A stretch of DNA of 64,000 nt from Leptoclinus maculatus. Taxonomy: Eukaryota > Chordata > Actinopteri > Perciformes > Stichaeidae. The position numbers and the translations under genes were made by a program. Positions 12,621 through 24,700 of this stretch are shown one piece after another (positions within the stretch are counted from its first letter, which is position 1; every line of letters begins with the position of its first letter). The stretch spans positions 1,989,081-2,053,080 of the forward strand of contig JAVDOI010000016.1 of NCBI GenBank assembly GCA_032191485.1. The letters are read 5' to 3'. The notes beneath the pieces are model-generated. The model was not told the DNA's origin and did no database searches. It saw only the letters and a program-made list of their open reading frames with translations.

Positions 12621-14013
12621 TCAAAGCCTTGTCTCCACGGTCTCAGCCACAGTATCCACAGTGGGTGTCACGTTCTCTCTCCGACTTTGGTTTTGGCAGC
12701 AGGGCAGCGCCTGCAGCACCTCTTTGAGCCCTTTGGTCATGAATATGTAGAGGAAGGGGTCCACCAGAGGGCTGAGGTAGAGCAGCAGGTGAGACACCAG
12801 CCCCAGGTATGTGACCGTTTCCTTAAAGGACAGAGCCTCCAGGAGGATGCTGAGGATGAAGGGGACGTAGAGGAAGGTGTAGTTGGCCCAGATCGCACCG
12901 ATCCCCCACACCGACCTCCTCCTCTCTGGGGTTTTAGGGTTGGATCGAGAGCAGATCAGGGCCCTCCAGGAATCCACAGCAAAGAAGAGGAGGAAGGGAA
13001 AGGGAGCGAGCAGAGACACGGCGAACCAGAGGTTGTAGTGCAACACGGCGAGGGCCAAGATGGCGAACGGAGCAGCCCACGTCATCAAGGTGACCGCAGA
13101 GGAAAGCCTGATGCTGCTGCAGCAGCCAAGACACTGCGGGTAGGCCACCATGAGATGGCGCTCCTGAGCTATGACCAGCATGAGGGTGATGTTGGTGACG
13201 ATACCAAAATAGAAGATGAAGTCGGTGGGGTTTGAGGGCCCAGTTGTCATGTCCTGGTCCACACTGGGACGGCCAAAGAAACTGATAATGTCGGAGACCA
13301 GGAGGAATACGACATGCATGGGAATCTTGTTCTCACCTGGAACAAAGAAACAGAAATGATCCATACCCATACTTCTCATGCGTCCTTTCTTCATGCACCT
13401 GAAACCCTGTGCCACTTGTGTCAGGTGGAATTAATAACTGAGCTTTGTGCCACTTGTTTCTAAAGGCCTCCCTCTTATTTGTACGTTGCTTTGAAAAATC
13501 TAAATGTACCGTTGCTGATTATTATTGCTACAATTGTTCGTACTACTGTATCCATTACTACCAATGATAGGCCCATTAGTGGTACTGCTACTGGGAGTAA
13601 AACTCATACTGATACACTGATACTGCTACGTCATGTTAAGTTCTTAATGACTGTTGAAGCTAAATCTTTTAAGGGTGAATTAAAGCTAAATCTAGAAGAA
13701 GTAGCTAGCCAAGCCCAACTGGAATTGCAGTTTTGCAATTCCTCTTGTGTGTAGGAGGTGGTGGCATTGTTTGTAAATTGCTAAAGGATTGGTGTATACA
13801 TTAAGTCAGTGGACACACAATAGAGCAGAGTAAGTACAAACCTTTGGACAGATTCTTGAGGGTATAAATAGCCAGTCCGATGGCGGGCAGCCCGATGCTT
13901 ATCGTCAACCAGTTAATCACTTGAGCGGCTGGTATGGTAGCGTTGCCAGTGTGGTTGCCAGTGACATTGATGTGGACGGGGACAGTTCCTGTTACTGTAT
14001 TGCTGTCAGCCAT
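12621..14013 (-). CDS. Rhodopsin-like (class A) G-protein-coupled receptor, orphan, 2 coding exons
   Basis: Exon 1 is 14013-13842 and exon 2 is 13336-12621, joined in phase (AAA G/GT) to give 295 aa. The N-terminus has three N-glycosylation sequons (NVT, NHT, NAT). Seven hydrophobic segments follow: about residues 34-56, 65-82, 95-120, 137-158, 165-182, 207-230 and 241-268. The end of TM3 reads ERH where most class A receptors have DRY, and TM7 reads DPFLY in place of NPxxY. CysCys near the C-terminus (LPCC) could be palmitoylated. The short second extracellular loop and compact size resemble small fish orphan receptors and P2Y/LPA-like receptors, but I cannot place it in a named subfamily. 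The start at 14013 was chosen because it is the first ATG in frame. No ligand is inferred. Confidence 0.8.
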
Positions 14014-17000
14014 AAGAGGCCACACTGTTGCTATTTATGTGTTCAGCTGTTCAGATTGCACAGCTGATGTTGAGGATGCAGTAAGTTTTGAAGTACTCAG
14101 TCTAGTTTCAGTCAAAACAAAGACCAAAATCAGTAATTTGTAAGAACAAAATAAACAGTTTGTTTGTGACATAATAGGGACATCTTTATCAAAGATAATT
14201 TTTTTTATATTTTTGTTTTGCACAAAAGACAGCTGAGTCCAGTTAATATAACAATGTAGATGGTCAGGTACAAATATATTAAATAAATAAGTCGTCAAAA
14301 AAGCAGCTAAATACACTACCTCTGACTGAGCTTCAAGGAGAAGACACAGATATGCTGTCAGGCAACACTGAAACATACAGAGTGTACAAATGGGTATCAG
14401 GGAAGTGGATTATTCTGAAGTGTTTTTTTTGAGTTTTAATATTTTTTGCTCTTGGTTGCAGTATGACTTTAAAGCAGCAGTAATCAGTTTTGGGCCAGTA
14501 GGGGGCAGATAGATGTGAAAACAAGCTGACAGAAGTACCTCCCTGACATTTTACAAAGTTATTATTGTGAACATGTTAGCAAACAGCTGTTTATTTATAT
14601 ATGGAATACATTTGAAGTGAGGTTTGTGTCCAATACTCACCCTTATTTTTCTTCTGGTTTGATCTCCACCAACTCTTTCCTAAATGTTCCACTTTCATCA
14701 CCAGCAAGTCACTAACTGTGTCTGTTTGATGTTGGTTGCTGGGCAGGGAGCGCACAGTGGGTTTACTAGCGCTTGTTTGATTAAAACAGCTGCCAGCTGC
14801 TGCTGCAAACAGGGTTGATGAGAGCAATTAGACTGAATCATACAGTAAGTGTGCCATAATAACTAAACTATGAGCTAAAAGTGGCTAGAAAGAGCAGGCG
14901 AGAATTTAACAGTTGAGTCAACACTACGATACATTTTTGTCTATTGCGGGTTTAATATTAATTTAAACATTTAAATATCCATATCTGCTAACGGCAATTT
15001 CTCCATCTTCCTTTCTCTCATAATTTACATGTTTGAAAAATTTAAATGTAGCATTAATAGTTCAGGTTTTGTGGTGTCTCCTGTTCAAGAGCCCCATTCT
15101 TTTTAGTTTCCAAAGCACGATGATAATTTTGAATCATTATCTCACCTGCAACAAATGATGTCATCTTTCATCCATGAATATCTGCTCAGTTCTTCTTGTT
15201 TTTAAAGACTAAACTGCTGAAAAGTCTTGAAATGATTTCAAATAAGTGTTGAATCCTGTTCAAATATCTCAATTCCCACTCAGCGAGTGAGAGACAACGA
15301 GTCTGTCTGAATATCAATGTATTGGTCCTGGTTTGTGTGCGTTTGCTTCAGGTGTTGTTGGAAGGTATTTATTGCAGAGCTGAGCGTCCTTATCTCTAAA
15401 GAGCTCAGCTGGCTGCTTTGAATGAGGCCTGGATGTGCTGAATATCGTCCATTGGTTTCAATGGATCACCCTGTGTGTTCATGGCAATGCATGGGACGAG
15501 TATTTGCATGAAAAAACTGGTGTCAATATATTGCAACAACCTTTATCTTAAATGTATTCTTGTATATTTGTGTGGCTCAACGGGACAAAAGGGGCACTCT
15601 GACAATTTTACATGGCGATCAATTTAAGGAGCGCCACTGTTGTCTGATGATGTCATCTGGGTTATCTCACTTGAGCTTTAACAGAAAGGCTGTGTTACAG
15701 GCAGGAAGCACGGAGAATAAAAGCCACGGAGGGTGTGTCTCAGAAAGACACTATTGAGTTGCACTGTGGAAAATATTGGATTCAGCTTCTTCTTTCTTTT
15801 TTTTTAGCTTGAGGGCTGAAAGAGTCCTCCAACTTGATGGATAGGCAATACTAAATTGCTGGATTACTTTATTAACACAAGTACTGAAATTCTCCATTGT
15901 GCAGGTGTCATAATATGTGCTACAAATCATGACTCGGTTACTCACGATAATCCGCAGTTTTATACATGAAACTGTTGAGTTGACTTTTTCAAGGCCCTCC
16001 CTCGAGCACCATCGCGACTCAACTATTGCCCCAACCAACCTGCACAAACACCAGCCACGCTTAATTTGCATACAATCACTTCTGACTGCGGTTTCATTTT
16101 ATGGCATATAATCATTATAAGCCTAAAGCAATACAGAAATTGCATCACCAAAAGGCCGACTCGCTGTAGGCCTAAATCCATCTCTGTCACACATAATGCA
16201 CACACACACACATAATGCACACACACACACACAGACAGACAGACATATTGCTGCAAGTTCTTTCAACACGTGCTTCTAAATGCATGTCTGCTGCACTACG
16301 GCCCTGGAGTCACCGTATACGGTTCTCTTCATCACATGCCTGTAAAAAGAAGCAATGAAAATAAAAGCACTTTAAGATGCCAAGAGAAGTCTGCATGTAA
16401 ATTATTCAGAATATAATGATATATTTATATATTTTAAAATCAGCTTACCAAATGTTTTATGAAGAAGGAAATGTATTTGACACACAGTGTGTGTTTTGGT
16501 GAGAGACGCTGAATGTAAATACAACTTGGTAAATACAACTTGGTGAAATATTTCAGGTGTTAACCACACCTGAAATATTTCCCAAATGACTACAGGAAGA
16601 AGAGCAGGGAAACATTTGTAACCGTCTGTGCCACTGGGACGCTGGTTTGTAATCTAAAGTACTTTGTAATCTGAAGAATGTGATATTGAGGCGTCCCACT
16701 TGTTACTCCCACAAGTAGTGAAGGTGCCGGCGACAGTGTTTGACAAGTGAATGGCTGAACACCGGTTCCTGTGGTGGCACAGTTACAGAATAATAAGCAG
16801 TCGGGCCCCCACAGGCTGAATTCATCACCCGAGGGTAATAAATTCACAGCTGTTTGTCGCGTTGACAGTGTCGTTCAGTCACATGAGTGTTTCAGTGCCA
16901 CTGGCACGCGCGGTGCGTCCTCATAAACAACGGAAGGCAAACAGGCAGTAGCAGGCTATATACAGTATCAGCAAATATATGACTAGCAATGAATCATTAT

Positions 17001-17845
17001 GATTAACGGTCAGGACCGCATAAAAATAGTAATTATGAGATTAAAGCCAGGATGAAAACAATATGTCAGATTTCTAAATCAATCCAAAAAAACAATCATC
17101 AAAGAAGGTTTCATGAAAAAAAACAAATTTCACTGCAAGACTGGTTTTATGCAGCTGTGACCAATACAACAAGTGCATGATTTGACTTTCTGATCACTTA
17201 TATTGAATGAAAGTCTAACATAAGTCTAATGTGCCAGTGGAATCCTGGTGACTATATGAATAATAAATATAAATCAAACCCAAACTGTCAATGCGCTCTG
17301 ACCGGCCTCATGCTGCGGTAGATAAATTGTGGCACTCAGGTCCTCTGACATGTAGAAACACATCAAAGCTTTGTCCTTCTGCTTCCGTCCTTCCCTTGCT
17401 GAGCTGTAGGGGAACGTTAAAAAAAAGGTGCAAGATCCGAGATTGCCTCTCAACATGTCGGCAGCGAGTCAGCTGCTTATGTCTTCAGCTACAACGTTCT
17501 CTGTCGGGACGGCATTATCAGCTGTAAACTGCCAATATGAGCACAGTGCAGAGCGTGAGCTAGCCAGTGGGGCACGCTCAAATGCACTAAAAGCACGAGC
17601 GACTTGTGAATAAAGCAAGGATAAGAGAGCGACTTCACTCTCTACTCAGGTGGACATTTCTCCACTATATCTTTACAAAGATAATAGCTGTTTGCTGCTA
17701 TATTAATGCATTTTAAATACAGCTCTTTTGAAACATGTTGAGCCCCCCCTCGGCTCTTTTCAGTCTGTCGTTACAGATGATGTGTTCAGACCTTGCTACA
17801 GTTGGCCTGTGACCAGCAGGGTGTTCAGAGATACTGTGTCTTGTT
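14014..17845. other. Intergenic, A/T-rich, no gene seen
   Basis: No splice-linked coding exon was found. A short compound CA/CAGA microsatellite lies at 16199-16244. The many 60-100 codon open frames have random composition. Confidence 0.5.
16199..16244. repeat. Interrupted (CA)n with (CAGA)n microsatellite
   Basis: Two CA runs are separated by TAATG and followed by CAGA repeats. Confidence 0.9.
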
Positions 17846-17849
17846 TCTG

Positions 17850-18140
17850 TGAAAAGACCCAGGGATGATCAGGGATACCTTTACTATCCCCGAGGGGCAA
17901 CTTGTTGTTCAGCCAAACACATCAGAATCACACAAAGAATGTGCAACGAATACATTTTAAAGTTCACATTGAGTTATTTAGGCCAATGGCAGCAGGAACC
18001 GATACGTTCTTAATTAAGTCTATCGGTCCTGCATCATGGCAGATTGTATCTGCGGCCAGATGGAAGCAACTCGACCTCCATTGACAGAGAGTGGCTAGGA
18101 TCAGCCAGGATTGACAGGGCCTTCTTTAAAGTCCTAACAT
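17850..18140 (-). mobile_element. 3' end of a CR1/L2-like LINE, 5'-truncated
   Basis: On the minus strand the conceptual translation contains a stretch like the end of fish CR1/L2/Rex1 reverse transcriptase ORFs: ILADPSHSL, then ELLPSGRRY, then CRTDR. It is followed by an A/T-rich tail ending near the CCCCGAGGGG palindrome typical of these 3' ends. In-frame stops show it is dead. The family is recognised from memory; the exact name is uncertain. Confidence 0.65.
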
Positions 18141-18382
18141 TCACAGTTGTGCCTCCAATTTTGCTGCGTGATTAGAGTCAGCATTGCAGGAATGATAACA
18201 TGACACCTTACACATTGGTTTTGGCATGCAAGACCAATGAGAGAGGCTTAGAGGGTGCACCCCTGGGGTGATCCAGTAGAGGGGGGAAAATAACATGTTT
18301 TTTAAAGATCCAAAATCATGGAATCCTTCCAAAGACGAGGAACCAGAGAGAGCCGGACTGACAAAGTGAAGATAAAACAAAA

Positions 18383-18900
18383 TGTATCTGCCAGCTGAAT
18401 TTTTTAGGAATGCAACCTCCAATGCTTTCCAGTGCTGGGGGTGTCCACTGGATACGGTGGAGGTGGTGGGAGACGGGAGGCTGATGGATAAGCTATCATC
18501 CCTGATGGACAACACCTCCCTCCCCATGCGGGACGCCCTGGCAGCTCTGTGCAGCTCCTTCAGCCACCGGCTGATTCACCCCCGGTGTGTGAAGGAGAGG
18601 TACCGCAGGTCCTTCCTGCTGCTGTCAGGCTGCACACAGCACACAACACTAAAACCTGTGCAACACAACAATTATTCAGTCTATATATATAATATTTTTA
18701 GTTATATTTTAGTTATTGTGGATTTTTACTTGTTTTACTTAGTTAATATTCTTTACTGTTTATTACTTATTTATAATACTTGTTTTGATACATTGTTTTT
18801 TTTACTATGTCTCTTGTTTGCACTATCCACTCTGCTGCTGTAATCCTGTAAAATGTCCCCACTGCGGGACGAATAAAGGATTATCTTCTCTTATCTTCAC
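18383..18900 (+). mobile_element. 3' end of a second CR1/L2/Rex1-like LINE, opposite orientation
   Basis: The plus-strand frame reads DTVEVVGDGRLMDKL, then SSFSHRLIHPRC, then ERYRRSFL. This is the usual ending of teleost LINE proteins. A T-rich 3' tail follows, then ACTGCGGGACGAATAAAGGA and a short ATCTT-type terminal repeat. It is 5'-truncated and lies about 240 bp from the oppositely oriented fragment. Confidence 0.75.
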
Positions 18901-19723
18901 GGCCGGGACTTTTCTTTTCCTTTTGAAAAAGAAAACAGAAAGTGTTTTTGAAAAGCGAGACTGCTCTTCGCTAAAATCATGGACATTAAACCGACTATGA
19001 AATATGTCCAGCTCATTAGAAAAGTCAAGGGCTGGCTTTTCCATTATGATAAATTAGACACTGCATCCCCATCATGGACTTCACACCCTCCCCTTCATGG
19101 TGTGAATTACCAGTACTGAGCATGTCCTCTATGTGTCCTTGTAGCTAAACTGAGCTTAAGTTCCTTTTTTAGCTAGATTCTGTGGTTCCCTCTACCAAGT
19201 CACATCCCCTTTGTTGCGCAACAGCAGGGGGAACTCTACTGGAGAGGCTCCCGGTACTCAGAGAGCCCGTCAAACGGAGGTGGGTCATTGTTGATTCTGT
19301 AACATGCAGATCAGTTTAAAAAATAGATTAGTAGTGGCGATAAAACAACTCAAGCAGGTAAAATAAATAGCGCACTGCACAACTGCTGCAGCATGTCGCC
19401 ATTACAAGCACCAACAGCCTCTCCTTCGCTTTGCATCATGGGAAAAACAGCATGATACCAGCGGTGGTGCGGCCTCGATAACCTGCAGACGACAGGGATC
19501 CTGCAGATTCTTTGTTTATGCTCATCTTGTGTTTATATTTCTTATGTTAGCCGATATCTTTTTCTTATATGCAGGGCCTTATTTCACTTAAAACCCACAA
19601 TTATCAATAACACAATTTCTCAAAAATGATGTGCCGCTAACCTTCTGTGCTTACAGTTTGCTGTACTGTTGACACAGTATATTTATCTGCAGTTGAAGTG
19701 GCAGCCCTCTCATTCGCTGAGCT

Positions 19724-19746
19724 GGGGGGGGGGGGGGGGGGGGGGG
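19724..19746. repeat. Poly-G run (23 bases)
   Basis: Uninterrupted homopolymer; its length may be an assembly estimate. Confidence 0.95.
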
Positions 19747-20292
19747 TTGGTCACATCAGTTTCTCCACACTATGACAAAAATAGAAGCCCTCATACATTG
19801 CATATACAAACCATGTTTTTGAGTTGATGGGACAGACAAGACAGTCTGGGTTTTCTGTATCAACACATAAAAGAGCATTAAACTAACCCTTCATGGTTTT
19901 CACTTGACAGTGATGAAAGCTGTTATGTAGCAGACATGTTGGGCAAAGATGATCATTTATTAACGGCCAAAATCAATGGGAGTCAAAAGGACATATTCTT
20001 ATTTTCCTCTTTCACGCCACTCATGTATTTCTAATTTTTCACTCATGTTCACAGATTTGTTTCTTTCATTTCTTTCTTATCTTTTACAGATCTTCTTTCT
20101 TAGTGTAGGCGTATGTGTTTATCTTTGCTTCTTCTTATATAACCATGGTGGGGGTTTTTTTGTTTAAAAAGAAAAAGAGATTTATGAGTCCAACTTAAAA
20201 TATATTATATATAATGCTTTGACAAAAATAAGAACATTTGTTATCCGCTTTTTCCAAAGCTCTCAACCGCACTGCATTAGTGGACTGAGCTT

Positions 20293-20293
20293 G

Positions 20294-20346
<53 letters not shown>
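20293..20346. repeat. (CT)n-(AT)n compound microsatellite
   Basis: About six CT units followed by about 21 TA units. Confidence 0.97.
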
Positions 20347-20348
<2 letters not shown>

Positions 20349-21761
20349 TGTATATGTACCAGGTGTCCCTCCGTAAAGCCTATATATGTAGGGACACTGT
20401 AACTAACCCGTCTCCATATGCTGATTGAGACCATTACATGCTGAGCTCCAGGAAAAGGCAGTGGACCTCGAGTTAAGAGAAATGCCCCTTTATGCTCGAC
20501 ACCCACTGCTACATTTAATATTATTATCAGTCATATTTCTATAGCTACTGCTACCTCTGAGGTTGGTAGGAAATAACCATATGGTAAAGCCAATTTCTGT
20601 ATAACACTGTGAATTAAATACTTTTTCTCATTGTATTAAGACCTTAAGGGCACAATAAATATAACAGCTTCAAGTTCAATTGTAGATTTTCAAGTTAAGC
20701 TCAGGGGTTGAAGTAGAGGCCTATTTTTTACATGGTCTATTATTCTAAAGTTCTTAAATGTGCTTTGTTCTTGATCATTTGTAACAAGGTAGGAACTATC
20801 AACAAGGGAAACAACAAAAACAATATTATTAAACAAGCATTTTATTATCTAAAACAGATATACAATTCAGTAAACTTCATATTATTACCTCATTTAAATT
20901 GAGAAATATTTGATTGACATGAGTTGATGTAAACAAAATCATCATGAGAGTGGAGCTACTTACCTTGGTAACTTTGGTTATTTGATGCAGATATGAAGCT
21001 TTGTATACTTATGTGTTTTCTATTGCATTCATGGTTAAAGGGTCTCTGGCAAGGTTATAATTTCAGGGGGTTTTGTTTCTTCTTTTTTTTTAACCGGTCA
21101 TGGTTTTAAGTTGGGATATGGCTGGGATCTGGCAACGCTCACAACCAACACTAGCATCAACTGACAGGCCAGAAAAATAAGCTTTCCAAAAAGATGTCTT
21201 TTGTATGTGGCATAAATAGATTTAGAATGTAAGAATCAAAATAACAAAAGAGCGAATTCAGCGTGCCTTTATTTCAAAACTGTGAATACAATGCGAGGAA
21301 TAGTCACAAGGTCTCTCTTTCCGATTGAAAGTGAAGAGGGTGTGACTGAGTATCAGCATGGTGGATGCCAGGGGCATTGTTACCGTCGAACTCGCAAAAA
21401 AAAAAAGAAAAAAAAGAAAAGCACTGGCCCAGATAACGGTTGTCAACATATGCAAAGGGCATACACACATACACAAACAGAGGTTGTTGAGAGACGCGTC
21501 GGACCCTCATACCCACATAAGACAAACATAGATTATTTGCTTTATATATATTACACAGTTAGATAAATGATATGCGGGCGTGCTGCATGTCTTTCACCTT
21601 GACGGTCGTCTGCTGCGGATGTGTAGTTCCTGCCGTCTCCACCAGGCCTCAGAGCATTTCCTCTGTGAGTCTGCTCGTGCGCCGGCAGTGAGGGATGTGT
21701 TGTATCATTCAGGCTGCCCGGCAGACGCGCGGTCCTCCAGACGGAATCCTGCAGCCTGATC

Positions 21762-24700
21762 ATGGCCCTCAACATCCCCGGCGTGGCCGTTATGGTGTTC
21801 TTCTACCTGCTGGTCCTCGGGATCGGCATCTGGGCTTCTTTCAAGTCCAAAAGGGAAGCCAAGAAGGGCCACGGGGATACCACCGAGATGGCTCTGCTGG
21901 GAAACCGGGGCATCAACCTGGTTGTCGGCATCTTCACCATGACAGGCGAGTAACTGCGGCACACGAACGGGCGACAGGAAGTCATCTTGCTCTTTATGCG
22001 TGTTCTGAAAAGATGATCTGGACGCTGGTCTTATTTCAACAGTTTGGCGCATAATTGGTTATTATGTAATCGATTCCTCTGTAACGTCCTAAAATGTCGT
22101 ATTTGTAAAAGAATACGTCAAAAAAAAAAAATCCATAGAAAATACGCACACGCAATTTTTATACGTATTACGTATCCTTTGGCTATAATAACTGATGGTG
22201 AGACAATAGAAACGGTTTAACAGAAACAGGAAGTTAATGTGGTTTAATATAAACGGAATGTAAAATACAGGAGGAAATGAATCAGTATGACATTGTGCTT
22301 CATCCTTATGCATGATGATGATGATGACTCTCAGCCCAAATCACTTGTTTCAGCTCACTTTCAGGACATGGCTGTTTTAAAGTCATTGGTCATTAAATTT
22401 ACAACAAATTCCTATTTAAATTTAATCTCTTATTAAAGTTGCATTAGACAGGCTGGTTCGTACACCTTAAGTCCTGAAAGGTGATATATTGTATCTCGCA
22501 CGAGATAGAAATATCACCTTACGTCCAGTAAGGGGCTTAGTAGGTTCTCATGTTACAGGCATGATTGAGTTTGACAGGAGCAGCGGCTAACCTTCCTGCC
22601 TCTGTCCTCTGCCCTCTGCCCGTATGTGAAAGTATCTTGTGTTTTGTGTGAACAGCGACATGGGTTGGAGGCGGATTCATCGTGGGCACAGCAGAGGCAG
22701 TGTACAACCCCTCCATGGGACTGATCTGGGCCGTGATGCCTATCGCAGCGACGATGTGCTTCATCATCGGTGAGGTTTCACTTGTATAACAGTATCGGGT
22801 AGCGCCAGGAGCGTAAAGTGGCCAATGGTATGCCACTGTTCTTCAGCGGTGTATACCGATCCCCGGAGTGGTATGTGCCACTGTGCTCTGTGGCATAAGC
22901 TGACCCCCGGAGTGGAATGCCACTGTGTCCTGTGGCAGGCCTACATACCGATCCCTGGAGTGGATCGGTATGGATCCAGTTTTTCCAGTTTTACAGTTTC
23001 CTGAAGATGGCCAACTCTGATGCTGAGAAATAAAGCCAACGCAGAAAGTGCCATCAAATGCAGTTCCTCAAATGGCCACTTGAGGCTTGATCCAAAAGCG
23101 AGTATAGACCTCCATGTTAGAATGCTCAACTTTACAGCAGAAATAAACATGTTTAAAACCCAGGTGCAACGGCAACTGTACGGAGGGGGGGGGGGGGGGG
23201 GAGTTATACAACGCATCTGTTTAAATTATATTCAGGCCTAAAGTTGGGCATAATTAAGATCATGGACGCTTTGAGTGACAGGTGGGTGCTGTAATCACTG
23301 TGTCCCTATTTTATACAGTCTGTGTTTTTAACCAACTGAATGCTCATCCACTGACCCCAACATCGTGGTAACGCCGTGGTATCTTTCAGGACCTTCGCCT
23401 CGCCTACATTAGGAGAAATTAAATTATATCCCATTTATGCCAATAAATCCCCCTAAATCTTACACACTGGCCCTTTAAAATCAACCTATGTTTACGTTTT
23501 CTAGACAAGTGAGCTCTTGTGAATAATGTCCTGTCTCAGAAGCAAAGGCAGGGCCAGGTCTCTAACGAGGACCCCTTTTATTTCAAATGAGGGTCCAGTC
23601 TGAGTCTAAAAAATAAAAAAAAACAGTGCCCCTGAATATTCTTCACACCGTTGACTTCACTCACTCAGTACAGTCTGAAGGAGACTTCTGCAGAAATGTT
23701 GCACTATTTGCTAAAAATAATGATTTATAACTGAGAAAAAGATACAATTTTATGGCACAATGAGACAAAAGTATGATATCTTCCCTCATATTTGTGCATG
23801 AAACTTTACACCTAAAATGAGGATGCTTGCTTGTTGTACGACAACGACATAATATGGAACATAAGCATTACCTGCTCTTGTAAATTAGAAAGAATGTTGC
23901 GTCTCTATGCAGAGCCGTCTTTCAAGTTTGCTACAAGGGCAAACAGCGACCCTGGGCAAACAAATAAAACTGATATGTGGGGACCACAGGTAGAGACCCA
24001 CTGTGGCCCAGTGGCCTTGTTGAACCAAAAGGTTGGCGGTTTCCATCCCCGGCTACTACTGTATGCATGTCAAAGTGTCCTTGAGCAAGACATTGAACCC
24101 CAAGTTGCACCTCGAGCGCTTTACAGCAGCCCACTGCTCCTAAATGCTAAAGATGGGTTAAATGCAGAGGTCAAATTGTACATATGACGATTGTAATAAA
24201 GTTTAAGTAAAAATAAACCAAAAAATGGACCAAGAAAATACACACAGAAACATCTTGACACCAGTCTTTTCTTCACCTCAAGCAAGTAGTTTCAGTTGCA
24301 AATGTAAGCAGACCTAAATAATAGAGGTGGCAGATCACAAAACACTCTCGTTTTTTGAAGGCATTGACCAACAACATGTTGATTCCTAAATCAAAAAGGC
24401 TTATATTCTTTACTGTAGCCGGTTTAGGACATCTCAGACTGGGCTTGTCAGGCTCAGCTCTACACCGTCCGACTTGGCTAAACTTTTCTTTAATTTAAAG
24501 TACAGCTGAAGCTGACTGGATTTCGTCCATTCGTTTACAGAGGTACTCTATCAGAAGTGAACGTGTACATGTAACCTTTTGGTTGTACTATATGAAAGCA
24601 TTATAGCATTCAGGCACCGTTATCTTTGTATTTTTTATTGCTATTGCTACTTCATGTATTCAGTGTATGGATTCTCTTCCTCTGGAAACTACTCAAATGT

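Larger units (their letters stand above)
18901..21700. other. Intergenic upstream of choline-transporter-like copy A
   Basis: No gene is supported. The stretch holds a G23 run, a CT/AT microsatellite and an A-rich patch at 21396-21420. The promoter of the downstream gene is expected at the right end (21.55-21.76 kb, which is relatively GC-rich), but no diagnostic element is visible. Confidence 0.45.

Noticed and set aside
12612..13235. 207-codon plus-strand frame
   Set aside because: Antisense shadow of the receptor exon. The minus strand has the seven-helix pattern.
18383..18843. 153-codon frame as a cellular gene
   Set aside because: Its first half is a LINE protein C-terminus and its second half is the A/T-rich LINE tail.
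23995..24075. Functional tRNA gene
   Set aside because: A- and B-box-like words are present, but the sequence is not able to fold as a cloverleaf that I can see, and the downstream part is SINE body.
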